A DNA stretch of 64,000 bases, taken from JAFGJQ01 sp964495075 (GTDB lineage: Bacteria; Planctomycetota; Phycisphaerae; UBA1845). The notes beneath the pieces were generated by a model. It did not search any database, had not been told where the DNA came from, and was given only the letters and a program-made list of their open reading frames with translations. Positions 1 through 8,712 of this stretch are shown here, piece after piece. The first letter of the stretch is position 1, and every line of letters starts with the position of its first letter. A program made the position numbers and the translations under genes. The stretch is from the NCBI GenBank assembly GCA_964495075.1, contig CAZBUJ010000012.1:1-64000 (forward strand), written 5' to 3'.

Positions 1-1
1 C

Positions 2-1142
2 GCGTTGTGTGACAACGGCGTGTTCTGCGACGGGGCGGAGACATGCGATCCGACGTTGGATTGCCAGGCGGGCACGCCGCCCACGTGCGACGACGGGGTG
101 GGCTGCACGGACGNNNNNNNNNNNNNNNNNNNNNNNNNNNNNNNNNNNNNNNNNNNNNNNNNNNNNNNNNNNNNNNNNNNNNNNNNNNNNNNNNNNNNNN
201 NNNNNNNNNNNNNACGGCGTCTTTTGCGACGGGGCGGAGACGTGTGATGCGGTCCTCGATTGCCAGGCGGGCACGCCGCCCACGTGCGACGACGGGGTGG
301 GCTGCACGGACGATTCATGCGATCCGGAGACGGATGCCTGCATCAACTCGCCCAACGACGGTCTGTGTGACAACGGCGTCTTTTGCGACGGGGCGGAGAC
401 GTGTGATGCGGTCCTCGATTGCCAGGCCGGCACGCCACCCATTTGTGACGACGGCGTGAGTTGCACAGTGGATTCGTGTGACGAGGTTTCCGACGCCTGC
501 GTGTACACGCCGGACGACGCTCCGTGCGATAACGGTGTGTTCTGCGACGGGGCAGAGACGTGCGACCCGACGTTGGGCTGTCAGCCGGGCACGCCGCCCA
601 CCTGCGACGACGGCGTGGGTTGCACGGATGATTCGTGCGACGCGGAGACCGACGCCTGCGTGCACATGCCCAACGACGCGCTGTGCGACAACGGCCTCTA
701 CTGCGACGGGGTCGAGCTGTGTCACGGACTGCTGGACTGCCGGGTGGGGATCCCGCCGGACTGCGATGACGGCGTGGCTTGCACGGTGGACTCGTGCGAC
801 GAGGACCTCGACGCGTGTGTGCACACGGCAGACGACGCGTTGTGCGACGACGGTGTGTTCTGCGATGGCATTGAGACTTGCGATCCCGTTGTCGGCTGCC
901 TGGCGGGCACCTCTCCGTGCGGTGACGAGGCGTGGTGTGACGAGGCGGAGGAGATGTGTGTGGCCTACGGCGACGGTGATTTCGACGGTGACGGTGACGT
1001 CGACCTGTTCGACTACCACCGTTTCATGCTCTGTTTCGGCCAGCTTGCGGTCGGCGGGTGTGAGCCCGGAAACATGAGTGGGGATGAGTTCATCGACCTG
1101 GAGGATTACGCGGAGTTCGGCGCCGCCTTGACCGGACCGTGA
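2..1142 (+). CDS. Secreted Cys-rich repeat protein with dockerin-like C-terminus (5' partial, interrupted by N gap)
   Basis: The gene enters the window from the left, so its start and signal peptide are missing. It encodes copies of a 53-residue Cys/Asp-rich unit (CDNGVFCDGAETCD ... PPTCDDGVGCTDDSCD) of the kind found in extracellular planctomycete and myxobacterial proteins. The C-terminus (about 960-1139) holds two EF-hand-like loops, DFDGDGDVDLFDY and MSGDEFIDLEDY, separated by a Cys pair. That is the dockerin-like tag shared with other secreted proteins here. Codons run in frame 2 before the N block and in frame 3 after it, so the apparent frameshift comes from the arbitrary gap length and not from a mutation. 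It is probably a calcium-binding surface or secreted protein. The specific role is unknown. Confidence 0.8.
   Translation, partial: RCVTTACSATGRRHAIRRWIARRARRPRATTGWAARTXXXXXXXXXXXXXXXXXXXXXXXXXXXXXXXXXXGVFCDGAETCDAVLDCQAGTPPTCDDGVGCTDDSCDPETDACINSPNDGLCDNGVFCDGAETCDAVLDCQAGTPPICDDGVSCTVDSCDEVSDACVYTPDDAPCDNGVFCDGAETCDPTLGCQPGTPPTCDDGVGCTDDSCDAETDACVHMPNDALCDNGLYCDGVELCHGLLDCRVGIPPDCDDGVACTVDSCDEDLDACVHTADDALCDDGVFCDGIETCDPVVGCLAGTSPCGDEAWCDEAEEMCVAYGDGDFDGDGDVDLFDYHRFMLCFGQLAVGGCEPGNMSGDEFIDLEDYAEFGAALTGP
8..930 (+). repeat. 159-bp coding tandem repeat (53-residue Cys-rich units)
   Basis: Units begin at the Cys codon of CDN or CDD at positions 8, 366, 525, 684 and 843, with one more projected at 207 inside the gap. 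The spacing after the gap is exactly 159 bp each time. Units at 207/366 and at 8 are almost identical at the DNA level, while those at 684 and 843 have diverged. The last copy is truncated and runs into the dockerin-like tail. High identity between neighbouring copies explains the assembly break. Confidence 0.9.
114..213. other. Assembly gap of 100 N inside a tandem repeat
   Basis: Exactly 100 N, the usual placeholder for a gap of unknown size. The repeat phase on either side shows that the true size is not 100: a length of 60 bp, or 60 plus a multiple of 159 bp, would restore both the repeat register and the reading frame. Confidence 0.95.
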
Positions 1143-1163
1143 GGGTCGGTCGGCCGTGACGAA

Positions 1164-1181
1164 GCGCCATCGATCTGGCGC
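1164..1181 (+). terminator. Short GC hairpin after the repeat-protein gene
   Basis: A perfect 6-bp stem, GCGCCA/TGGCGC, with a 6-nt loop lies 22 nt after the stop codon. There is no T-tract, so it could be a terminator, an mRNA-end stabiliser or chance. Confidence 0.25.
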
Positions 1182-1252
1182 CTCTGAAGTGAATGATCCA
1201 GACGGCATGGCCCCCGGGCCGCCGGAGTAACAGATACGAAAGGAGTAGGCTT

Positions 1253-2605
1253 ATGAACAGCATCAGGTGTTACCGCGCATGCGGACTGCTGATGTCCTTC
1301 CTCATCATCGGGGCCGTGCCGGCGGCGGCGGACGTGTTCTCCCAATGTCCGGCCGACGTGGACGACGACGGAATTTCGGACGACCCGGACGTCGTGTGCA
1401 TGCATCTGGCGGCCGGCGACGGGTTGATCAACATGGCGAACGACGACCGCCGGCTCATGTACACGTTCGGATTCCACAACGTCACCGGCGTACCGGACGC
1501 CGAGGTCATGATGGCAGGAACGCTGGCCGCGGAGCTTGCGGCTCCGACGATTGTCGTTCGCGAAGGGCAGGAGCTCTACCTGAGCCTCACCAACGTGGGG
1601 ATGATGGTGCGTCCCGATCTTTTCGACCCCCACACGGTGCACTGGCACGGGTTCCCCAATGCCGCCTCGATTTTCGATGGCGTGCCGGAGGCTTCGATCG
1701 CGATCAACATGGGATCGACATTCACGTACTACTACAACGTCGTGGAGCCGGGGACCTACATGTGGCATTGCCACGTCGAGGCGACCGAGCACATGCAGAT
1801 GGGCATGGTGGGCAACCTGTACGTGCTACCCGCCCAGGATGGTACCGTGTACGAGTACCCGGCGGGTTCCGGCCGGATGTACGACAAGTTCGCCTACAAC
1901 GACGGAGATGGGTCGACCGGGTACGACGTCGACTACCCGATCCAGATGCACTCGTTTGACCCGGACTTCCACGACGCCAGCTACACGGTACAGCCATTAC
2001 CCTTCGCCAACATGAACGACACGTTCGCGATGTTGAACGGACGGGGCTATCCGGACACCGTGGAACCCGGCCCATTGCTCAACACGGCGGACGACGAGGG
2101 GTTCGAGGCCCGTTATTCCCAGCAGGTCTCTTCGCTGATTACGGCCACCCAGGGCGAGCGGATCCTGTTGCGCGTTTCCAATCTCTCGGTGACCAACTTC
2201 TACACCGTTCGGGTCCTTGGTATTCCCATGCAGATCGTGGGGCGCGGGGCCCGCGTCCTGCAGGGACCCGGTGGCGAGCACCTGTACGTCGATACGACGG
2301 CGGTGACGCTTGGCGGTGGCGAGGCGGCCGACGTGATTCTCGATACGATCGACGTCGCGCCGGGGACGTATTTCCTCTACACGACGAACCTGAACTACCT
2401 GAGCAATGACGTGGAGGATTACGGCGGCATGATGACGGAGATTATCGTCAGCGCGGCGGCGGCCCCTCCGCAGGGCTCGGACGATGCGAACCGGGGCGGC
2501 CTGGACTCGCTGCACCGGGACGGCGTGGGGGCTGAGTCGGTTGCCGGCGAGGGCGCGAAGCCCCCTGCGAATCGTTGGAGCAGCGGCAACCATGTCGGAA
2601 ACTGA
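1253..2605 (+). CDS. Secreted multicopper-oxidase-like cupredoxin protein (copper centre in domain 1 only)
   Basis: 450 residues with a signal peptide (cut near AAA-DV, residue 26). The start is set by AGGAG 7 nt upstream (1241-1245). The first cupredoxin domain carries HTVHWHG (H127, H130, H132) and WHCHVEATEHMQMGM (H172, C173, H174, H180, M183/M185), the type 1/type 3 ligand set of multicopper oxidases. The second domain (about 260-410) has the fold signature but no HxxHxH, with FYTVRVLGIPMQIV in its place. An ordinary trinuclear cluster at a domain interface is therefore unlikely. The C-terminal 40 residues are low complexity. It is the first of three consecutive cupredoxin genes and is probably periplasmic or extracellular. 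Oxidase activity is plausible but uncertain; electron transfer or copper binding are alternatives. Confidence 0.8.
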   Translation: MNSIRCYRACGLLMSFLIIGAVPAAADVFSQCPADVDDDGISDDPDVVCMHLAAGDGLINMANDDRRLMYTFGFHNVTGVPDAEVMMAGTLAAELAAPTIVVREGQELYLSLTNVGMMVRPDLFDPHTVHWHGFPNAASIFDGVPEASIAINMGSTFTYYYNVVEPGTYMWHCHVEATEHMQMGMVGNLYVLPAQDGTVYEYPAGSGRMYDKFAYNDGDGSTGYDVDYPIQMHSFDPDFHDASYTVQPLPFANMNDTFAMLNGRGYPDTVEPGPLLNTADDEGFEARYSQQVSSLITATQGERILLRVSNLSVTNFYTVRVLGIPMQIVGRGARVLQGPGGEHLYVDTTAVTLGGGEAADVILDTIDVAPGTYFLYTTNLNYLSNDVEDYGGMMTEIIVSAAAAPPQGSDDANRGGLDSLHRDGVGAESVAGEGAKPPANRWSSGNHVGN

Positions 2606-2638
2606 CAAGGAACGGAACCGAGCACGGAGTACGATATC

Positions 2639-3916
2639 ATGAAATGGCGATCGTTCTTTCGAAGAAGCGGGGTCGCGCTGATCGTGGCCGGGATCCTGGC
2701 CCTGTGTGCAACCGACGTCCAGGCCCAGGCCGTGATCCCCGGTCTTACCGGCACCACGTTCGACCTGACCGCCCGCGCGGGCAACGTCAGCGGTGCGGAC
2801 GGTTTGAGTGTACATATGTGGAGCTACGCGGAGACCGGCGGTGTCTTCCAGTATCCGGGCCCCACGCTTATCGTGAACGAGGGTGACGTGGTCACCGTAA
2901 ACCTCACCAATGAGTTGAGTGAACCGACGTCTATCTTATTCCCGGGGCAGGAAGATGTGACCACCAATGGCGGCGTCCCCGGCCTGCTGACGGCGGAGGC
3001 GTCCGCAGGTGGGGGCACGGTTTCCTATTCCTTCGTGGCGAATGAGCCCGGCACGTACCAGTATCACAGCGGGACCAACGTGGACCTGCAAATCCAAATG
3101 GGGCTCGTAGGCGCCTTGATTGTCCGGCCGGCGGGGTTCGATCCCATGAGTCCGCGGGCGTACGATCACGCCGACTCCGCTTACGATCACGAGTACCTGT
3201 TCCTCCTCACCGAGACCGACTATACGCTGCACCTGTTGGTCGAGTTCGGGTTGACCGAGATGGTCGACACGACCACTTTCCACCCCGTGTACTGGTTCAT
3301 CAACGGCCGTAATGCGCCGGACACCATGCTTGCCGCGGACGTTCCGTGGTTGCCGTACCAGCCCTACAACTGCCTGCCGCGGATGCATCCGGGTGAGCGG
3401 TTGCTCATGCGCATCGTTGGGGCCGGGCAGGACCTTCATCCCTATCACACACACGGGAACAACGGTGTGGTGATCGCTCAAGACGGCCGGCTGCTCGAGA
3501 GCACGCCGGGGGCCGGGGCCGATCTGGCCTACAGCGATTTCACGTTCGCGTCTGTTCCCGGTCAGACGCTCGACGTGATCTTCGAGTGGACCGGCGCCGA
3601 GTTGGGCTGGGACATCTATGGTCACGCGCCGGACGATCCGCTCGAGCCGGGCGAGTACGCGCCGGATCACGGGAAGCCGTTTCCGGTCGTCCTGCCCGGG
3701 GACCAGGAGTTTGCCTTCGGAGGCAACTACAGCGGCAGCCCGTTCCTCGGGGTTGAGGGCAGCATTCCACCGGGGCAGGGGGGCGACAATGCGAATGCCG
3801 GCTACTTCTTCATGTGGCACTCTCACAACGAGCGTGAAATGGTCAACTTTGACATCTTTCCCGGTGGCATGATGACCATGCTGATTATCGAACCGCCGGG
3901 TGTTCCCATTCCGTAA
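2639..3916 (+). CDS. Secreted multicopper-oxidase family protein lacking the type 1 Cys
   Basis: 425 residues with a signal peptide ending in VQA-QA. The start ATG follows a GGAG-containing stretch. Cupredoxin domain 1 has YQYHSG (H143) followed by QIQMGLVGALIV. Domain 2 has HPYHTHG (H267, H270, H272) and, near the C-terminus, WHSHNERE (H394, S395, H396) followed by IFPGGMMTM. In blue multicopper oxidases this last motif is HCH; here the Cys that ligates type 1 copper is Ser. The first HxH of domain 1 is also gone (SILFPGQ). The fold and most His ligands of the second half remain, so copper binding without a blue centre is possible. It lies 33 bp after the previous gene and 17 bp before the next and is probably co-transcribed. 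Confidence 0.8.
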   Translation: MKWRSFFRRSGVALIVAGILALCATDVQAQAVIPGLTGTTFDLTARAGNVSGADGLSVHMWSYAETGGVFQYPGPTLIVNEGDVVTVNLTNELSEPTSILFPGQEDVTTNGGVPGLLTAEASAGGGTVSYSFVANEPGTYQYHSGTNVDLQIQMGLVGALIVRPAGFDPMSPRAYDHADSAYDHEYLFLLTETDYTLHLLVEFGLTEMVDTTTFHPVYWFINGRNAPDTMLAADVPWLPYQPYNCLPRMHPGERLLMRIVGAGQDLHPYHTHGNNGVVIAQDGRLLESTPGAGADLAYSDFTFASVPGQTLDVIFEWTGAELGWDIYGHAPDDPLEPGEYAPDHGKPFPVVLPGDQEFAFGGNYSGSPFLGVEGSIPPGQGGDNANAGYFFMWHSHNEREMVNFDIFPGGMMTMLIIEPPGVPIP

Positions 3917-3933
3917 GGCAGGAGGCACCAGAC

Positions 3934-4929
3934 ATGATTTTTGGACAGACGATGCGCGTTGGCGCCGTGAGCGCGGCGCTGGTAGTGGCTGCGGCTTTCG
4001 TTGTGCTCCCTGCGTCCGCGGCGACGGTGACGCTTGATTTCAGGGCGGAGGCGACGACCGTCACGATGCCCGACGGTGAAATCATCACCGTGTGGGCATT
4101 CGGGCAGGACCTGAATCCGGTAACCCTCCCAGGCCCCCAGATCACCGTCGCGGAAGGGGACACGCTCACCATCAACCTGACCAACGACCTTTCGGAGCCG
4201 GTCTCAATGGTGATCCCGGGGCAACTGGCGGCGATGACGCCGCAGAAGTTCCAGGACAACCAAGGACGTTGGCGGGCACGGTCGTTCACGCATGAGACGG
4301 CGCCGACGGCCACGGAATCCTATACTTGGACGAATCTTAAGGCCGGCACCTACCTGTACCACAGCGGCAGCCATGTCGCAGTGCAGGTGCAGATGGGGTT
4401 GTACGGCACCTTGATCGTGGAGTCCTCCACGGCGGGGCAGGCGTATGACGATCCGGTCAGTGCGTACGATGCGCAGGTGGTGCTTCTCTACAGCGAACTG
4501 GACCCCGCCTTGCACGCGGCGGTGGCCGCGGGCGACTATGGTCCCGGGTTGGGGACTACGAGCACCATCGACTACCACCCGAAGTACTTCCTCGTCAACG
4601 GCGAGGCCTATTCCGGGACAACCGCCGCGGTGCCGGCCGGCACGGTCGGGGACCGCGTGCTGATTCGATTCCTCAACGCGGGGCTCGAAACGCATACGCC
4701 GGTGGTTGTGGGTGCTCGCATGGACGTACTGGCCGAGGATGGCAATCTGTACCGGTCTCCGCCCAGACGCCATAGCTCGCTGCTTCTGCCCGCCGGCCAG
4801 ACGAAGGACGCCATCATCATGCCTTCCACGGCCGGCACGTATCCGGTGATCGACCGGCGGCTTAACCACTCGAATGCGGGTGCCGGGCCAGGAGGCATGT
4901 TGCGGTTCCTCGAGGTGGCGGCACCGTAG
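3934..4929 (+). CDS. Secreted two-domain cupredoxin protein, copper ligands largely lost
   Basis: 331 residues. AGGAGG lies 8 nt before the ATG, and the signal peptide ends near ASA-AT. It aligns with the preceding protein: YLYHSG has its His at residue 143 in both, followed by QVQMGLYGTLIV. Where the neighbour has HPYHTHG this protein has only ETHTPV (H254), and the C-terminal HxH motif is replaced by a short tail (GAGPGGMLRFLEV). It therefore looks like a multicopper-oxidase paralogue that has become a non-catalytic or different binding protein, perhaps a partner subunit of its neighbours. An in-frame ATG at 3952 is an alternative start. Confidence 0.72.
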   Translation: MIFGQTMRVGAVSAALVVAAAFVVLPASAATVTLDFRAEATTVTMPDGEIITVWAFGQDLNPVTLPGPQITVAEGDTLTINLTNDLSEPVSMVIPGQLAAMTPQKFQDNQGRWRARSFTHETAPTATESYTWTNLKAGTYLYHSGSHVAVQVQMGLYGTLIVESSTAGQAYDDPVSAYDAQVVLLYSELDPALHAAVAAGDYGPGLGTTSTIDYHPKYFLVNGEAYSGTTAAVPAGTVGDRVLIRFLNAGLETHTPVVVGARMDVLAEDGNLYRSPPRRHSSLLLPAGQTKDAIIMPSTAGTYPVIDRRLNHSNAGAGPGGMLRFLEVAAP

Positions 4930-5045
4930 CGGCGACGGCAGGCGTGCCGGCCCAGAGCTCGTCGTGTGTTCGGCGGGAGGATTGTATGGCACGGGGCCGC
5001 AATTCACCGCCAGGCATCCCGTGCGGCGCCGTAAGGAGAGTCAAC

Positions 5046-5579
5046 ATGCGTGTTCGCTCGTGGCTTGCGTTTTTGTTGATCGTGTGCACATCGCCTGCGA
5101 CTCTGGTTCTGTCGGGCTGCTCGGAAGGCGACAGCGGGGCGGCGAAGCCGGTTGGCGGCGACGTGCCGCGAGTGTCCGCGGCGGAACCGGCAGGTGCTCG
5201 GCCGTCGCCCGGCGGCGAGGACGAAGGCCGGGCGGAACCGATCGGCGGGGCCGAGGAGTTGGGTATCGAGGTGGTTGGCGTCCAGTTGTCAGCCGCAGGT
5301 TACATGCTCGACTTCCGATACCGGATCGCGGATCCCCCCAAGGCATTGCCCATGCTGGACCGAGCGGTTAAGCCGGTGCTGGTTCATCAGGAGAGCGGCG
5401 CTCGTTTTGCCGTACCGGCCCCGCCCAAGGTGGGGCCGCTGCGGCCGTCGGACATCGCGCCCCGAACGGATCGCACGTACTTCATGATGTTCGTCAATCC
5501 TGGCCGGTATGTGAAAGCGGGGGACCGGGTCACCGTTGCGATAGGCGATCACGAGATAACAGACCTGGTCGTACAGTAG
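5046..5579 (+). CDS. Putative lipoprotein next to cupredoxin genes
   Basis: 177 residues. AAGGAG lies 7 nt before the ATG. The N-terminus is a lipoprotein signal with lipobox LVLSGC (Cys at residue 25), then a low-complexity linker rich in Gly, Ala and Glu. The conserved-looking part (about 75-177) is a small beta-rich domain ending in GDRVTVAIGDHEITDLVVQ. It has no His or Cys cluster suited to copper binding. It follows the three cupredoxin genes in the same direction, so an accessory or anchoring role for them is inferred from position alone. The molecular function is unknown. Confidence 0.7.
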   Translation: MRVRSWLAFLLIVCTSPATLVLSGCSEGDSGAAKPVGGDVPRVSAAEPAGARPSPGGEDEGRAEPIGGAEELGIEVVGVQLSAAGYMLDFRYRIADPPKALPMLDRAVKPVLVHQESGARFAVPAPPKVGPLRPSDIAPRTDRTYFMMFVNPGRYVKAGDRVTVAIGDHEITDLVVQ

Positions 5580-5663
5580 TCATAGCAAAGCGGCTGCGAC
5601 GTGACGGGGCGGGCCGTCGCGGCGCAGCTGCCTACGAAGAAGCTTCGGTGCTGGGAGACAATC

Positions 5664-7199
5664 ATGGTGCACGTAAGGACCTTGATCGCGAGTGCGCTGA
5701 TCGTCGCGGTGGGCGGACACGCGCCGGCCGGCGCGGTCTGCGAGTGGGCGTGGGAGACCGCCCCCACGTTTCCCGACGGCGAGCGCAAGGGCGGCGCCGC
5801 GGTGAACCAGGACGGTACGATCGTGGTTCTGGGGGGCCGTCCGTGGGTGGGGCAGGGGGCGGCGGTTGATTACCTGTCCCCTGGTTCCACGGCGTGGGAG
5901 TCCGGGCCTCCGCTGGGCGACCTGATCATGCATCCGGCGGTGGGCATCGACGGACTGGGTCGAATCCTCGTGGTGGGGGGCTACATCGTCCAGGACCATT
6001 TCCCGTTCTTCTTTCCGCGCACGACCGGTTCAGTTTACGATCTAACCAGCGGCGAAGGGGCGGCGATTGTCTCGTTCCAGCATGCCCGGGCGTTCTTCGC
6101 CTTTGCAACCGATCCGGATCATCGCCTTTACGTGATCGGCGGCCTCGATGTCGGCCGCGAGCCGACGGACTTCGTGGAACGATATGATGCGGCGTCCGAT
6201 CTCTGGGAAGAACTCGCGCCGTTGCCGGTGCCGCGCGACCATGCGACGGCTGTGTACGACGGCCAGGGGCATGTCCTCGTGATCGGCGGCGCGGGCCCGG
6301 GCGCCGTACTGAGCGACTCCACCTTCGCTTACGACATCACCACGGACACCTGGTTGGCGGCGGCCCCGCAGCCCGCTGCTTTGGAGTGGCAGTCTGCCGT
6401 GCTGGGTACCAACGGCCAGGTATACGTGGTCGGCGGGGGATCGGGCAGTTCGCAGCGCCGGACCATTTTCATCTTCGATCCAGTGACTGGCGAGTGGTGC
6501 AACGGGCCGCCCCTGGAGAGTTCGCGCGCGGGGGCCGCCGTGGCACTGAGCGATGACGGATTCATATACGCGCTCGGTGGGTACCACGGAACGCTCGGCA
6601 CGGACACCGCGGAGAAACTGGACACGACGCCGCCGGCAGACGGGGACTGCAACGGCAACGGCATTCCGGACGATTGCGATATCGATGGCGGATGCAGTGG
6701 TGACTGCAACGGCAACGGGGTCCCCGACGAGTGTGACATCGCCGACGGAACTTCCCGGGATGTGAATACGAACGGTGTGCCCGACGAGTGCGACGAGTGT
6801 CTAGAGGACGCCGACTGCGCGGATGGAGTGGCTTGCACGGGCGATGCGTGCGTGGCGGGGTCTTGTGTTTATGAACCCGACGACATGCTTTGTCCGGACG
6901 ATGAGTTCTACTGTAACGGGCCTGAAATCTGCGACGCCGTCCGCGGGTGTGTGTCGGCGGGCGATCCGTGCGGACCGGATGAGATCTGCGTCGAGGATTT
7001 CGATGCGTGCAGCGCGCTCCGGGGCGACGTCGACGGCGATGGCATCGTCGACCTGGTCGACTACGCGGTTATGTCCGGATGCATGAACGGCCCGGGGGCG
7101 GAGTATGCACCCGGGTGTGCAGTGTTTGATTTTGATGCCGACGGTGACGTCGACTTTCACGACTGTGCCGGTTTTCAACTGGCCTTCACGGGCGGTTGA
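5664..7199 (+). CDS. Secreted Kelch-repeat protein with Ca-binding stretch and dockerin-like tail
   Basis: 511 residues. The chosen ATG has a GGGAG purine stretch upstream and opens a signal peptide (cut near AGA-VC); an upstream in-frame GTG at 5601 is less likely. Residues about 30-320 form Kelch blades, each with a double Gly after a hydrophobic strand (VVLGG, LVVGG, YVIGG, LVIGG, YVVGG, YALGG). A beta-propeller is expected. Next comes a thrombospondin-type-3-like stretch with CNGNGIPDDCD and CNGNGVPDECD, then a copy of the Cys-rich unit seen in the first gene, then paired EF-hand loops (GDVDGDGIVDL and DFDADGDVDF) with a Cys pair between them. It is likely an extracellular carbohydrate- or surface-binding protein. 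No catalytic motif was identified. Confidence 0.8.
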   Translation: MVHVRTLIASALIVAVGGHAPAGAVCEWAWETAPTFPDGERKGGAAVNQDGTIVVLGGRPWVGQGAAVDYLSPGSTAWESGPPLGDLIMHPAVGIDGLGRILVVGGYIVQDHFPFFFPRTTGSVYDLTSGEGAAIVSFQHARAFFAFATDPDHRLYVIGGLDVGREPTDFVERYDAASDLWEELAPLPVPRDHATAVYDGQGHVLVIGGAGPGAVLSDSTFAYDITTDTWLAAAPQPAALEWQSAVLGTNGQVYVVGGGSGSSQRRTIFIFDPVTGEWCNGPPLESSRAGAAVALSDDGFIYALGGYHGTLGTDTAEKLDTTPPADGDCNGNGIPDDCDIDGGCSGDCNGNGVPDECDIADGTSRDVNTNGVPDECDECLEDADCADGVACTGDACVAGSCVYEPDDMLCPDDEFYCNGPEICDAVRGCVSAGDPCGPDEICVEDFDACSALRGDVDGDGIVDLVDYAVMSGCMNGPGAEYAPGCAVFDFDADGDVDFHDCAGFQLAFTGG

Positions 7200-7274
7200 A
7201 TGCCATTGTGCACTTGCGTCGTGGCGCGTTGCCGAGGCGTGTCGGTCCGAGCGTGAGCCGCTCGCCGACGAGCG

Positions 7275-8549
7275 ATGGGAATGTACGGGCGCAGGACAAT
7301 GAAGACGATCGACGGCTTGGCCTGCTGCGTTGGTGTCGTGTTGGTCACGGCGGCCGCGCAGGAGGCCGGCGCTCAGATGTATACACTGACCGATCTGGGG
7401 ACGCTGCCCGGTTACACGCACAGCAAGGCCTTTGGCATCAACGAGTCCGGGCAGGTGGCGGGCAGTGCCACGAATGATCTCAGCCTCGGCCCCGATCGGC
7501 CCTTCGTGTGGCAGGGTGGTCCCATGACCGATCTGGGCACGCTCGGCGGTGATGGCGGCGAGGCGCGGGCCGTCAACGGGCTCGGCGCCGTGGTGGGCAG
7601 CGCCGATATCGAACCAGGGCCTGGGGCTCCGTTTCACGGCTTCGTGTGGCAGGATGAATCCATGGAGGATCTTGGCACGCTCGGCGGCAGCAGTAGCTGG
7701 GCGAGCGACATCAATGACTCGGGTGTGATCGTGGGCGGGGCACGCGTCACGGGAGACAGTGTCTTTCTTCCGACGGTGTGGGTGGCCGGTGTGCCCGACG
7801 CGCTGGGCCTGCTGGAGGACCATTGGGTCGGTGCGGCCCGGGCGGTCAACGCGTCCGGCGTCGTCGTGGGGTACTCCACATCGTTGTTCGCTGAACCGCG
7901 GGCGGTGATCTGGGACAGCACGCCGCAGGATCTCGGAGCACTGCCCGGCGGCTGCTGCAGCGAGGCGTTTGACGTGAATGACGCCAACCAGGTGGTGGGC
8001 TTCTCGTGGCTCGACGGCGCGACCACGTACCACGCGACGCGCTGGAACGGTGGCCCGGCGATGGACCTCGGCACGCTGCCTGGAGGCTCGAGCAGCCGTG
8101 CCCACGCCATTAGCAACGAAGGACTCGTCGTCGGCATGTCCTGGACTTCCACCGAGTTTCCCGGTGACCCCCATGCCTGCCTGTGGCAGGACGGCGAGAC
8201 GATCGACTTGAACGATCGGCTGGTCGAGCCGTCGCTCTGGCGACTCGTCGAGGCGTGGGATATCAGCGAGGCGGGCTCGATTGCCGCGGTGGCCGTCCAT
8301 ATTGAAGAGGGCGTGACCCACGCCGTATTGCTCACGCCGATCGGCGCGGTGCCCGGCGACCACGACGGCGACGGGGACGTGGACCTGGACGACTACGCGG
8401 AGTTCGCGCCGTGCATGACGGGCCCCGGCATTGATTTCGGCGCCGGGTGCGCCGTGTTCGACTTCGACGCGGACGATGACGTCGACGTCGTGGACTTCGC
8501 GGGGTTTCAGCGGGCCATGACCGGGGGGCTCGGCCCGTCAGGTGGATGA
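7275..8549 (+). CDS. Secreted HAF-repeat protein with dockerin-like tail
   Basis: 424 residues. The signal peptide runs to AGA-QM. An ATG at 7299 inside it is an equally plausible start, and neither has a strong ribosome-binding site. At least five repeats of the HAF type (TDLGTLGG ... VNGLGAVVGSA, EDLGTLGG ... INDSGVIVGGA, QDLGALPGG ... VNDANQVVGFS) cover about residues 35-340 and predict a beta-propeller-like extracellular domain. The C-terminus is the dockerin-like pair DHDGDGDVDLDDY and DFDADDDVDVVDF with an intervening Cys pair. The function of HAF proteins is not established. Together with the Kelch gene upstream it forms a block of secreted beta-propeller proteins. Confidence 0.8.
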   Translation: MGMYGRRTMKTIDGLACCVGVVLVTAAAQEAGAQMYTLTDLGTLPGYTHSKAFGINESGQVAGSATNDLSLGPDRPFVWQGGPMTDLGTLGGDGGEARAVNGLGAVVGSADIEPGPGAPFHGFVWQDESMEDLGTLGGSSSWASDINDSGVIVGGARVTGDSVFLPTVWVAGVPDALGLLEDHWVGAARAVNASGVVVGYSTSLFAEPRAVIWDSTPQDLGALPGGCCSEAFDVNDANQVVGFSWLDGATTYHATRWNGGPAMDLGTLPGGSSSRAHAISNEGLVVGMSWTSTEFPGDPHACLWQDGETIDLNDRLVEPSLWRLVEAWDISEAGSIAAVAVHIEEGVTHAVLLTPIGAVPGDHDGDGDVDLDDYAEFAPCMTGPGIDFGAGCAVFDFDADDDVDVVDFAGFQRAMTGGLGPSGG

Positions 8550-8712
8550 CGCTGAGCGTTCCACCGCATCGGGTTGGCTCTCGGCGCACACCTGATCCAG
8601 CGCCGCCCTCCGGGTTTCGAGTCACGGCGGGGATCATCGCCCCGAACAGGGAGCATGCCGGCGGAGACGGCTCGGGACGGTGGGGGCGTGGCGGCGGCGC
8701 GTGGCCGTGCGG

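Noticed and set aside
8..930. Regular repeats that might suggest a CRISPR-like array
   Set aside because: The period of 159 bp is in frame, units are contiguous without unique spacers, and each encodes a Cys-rich protein unit.
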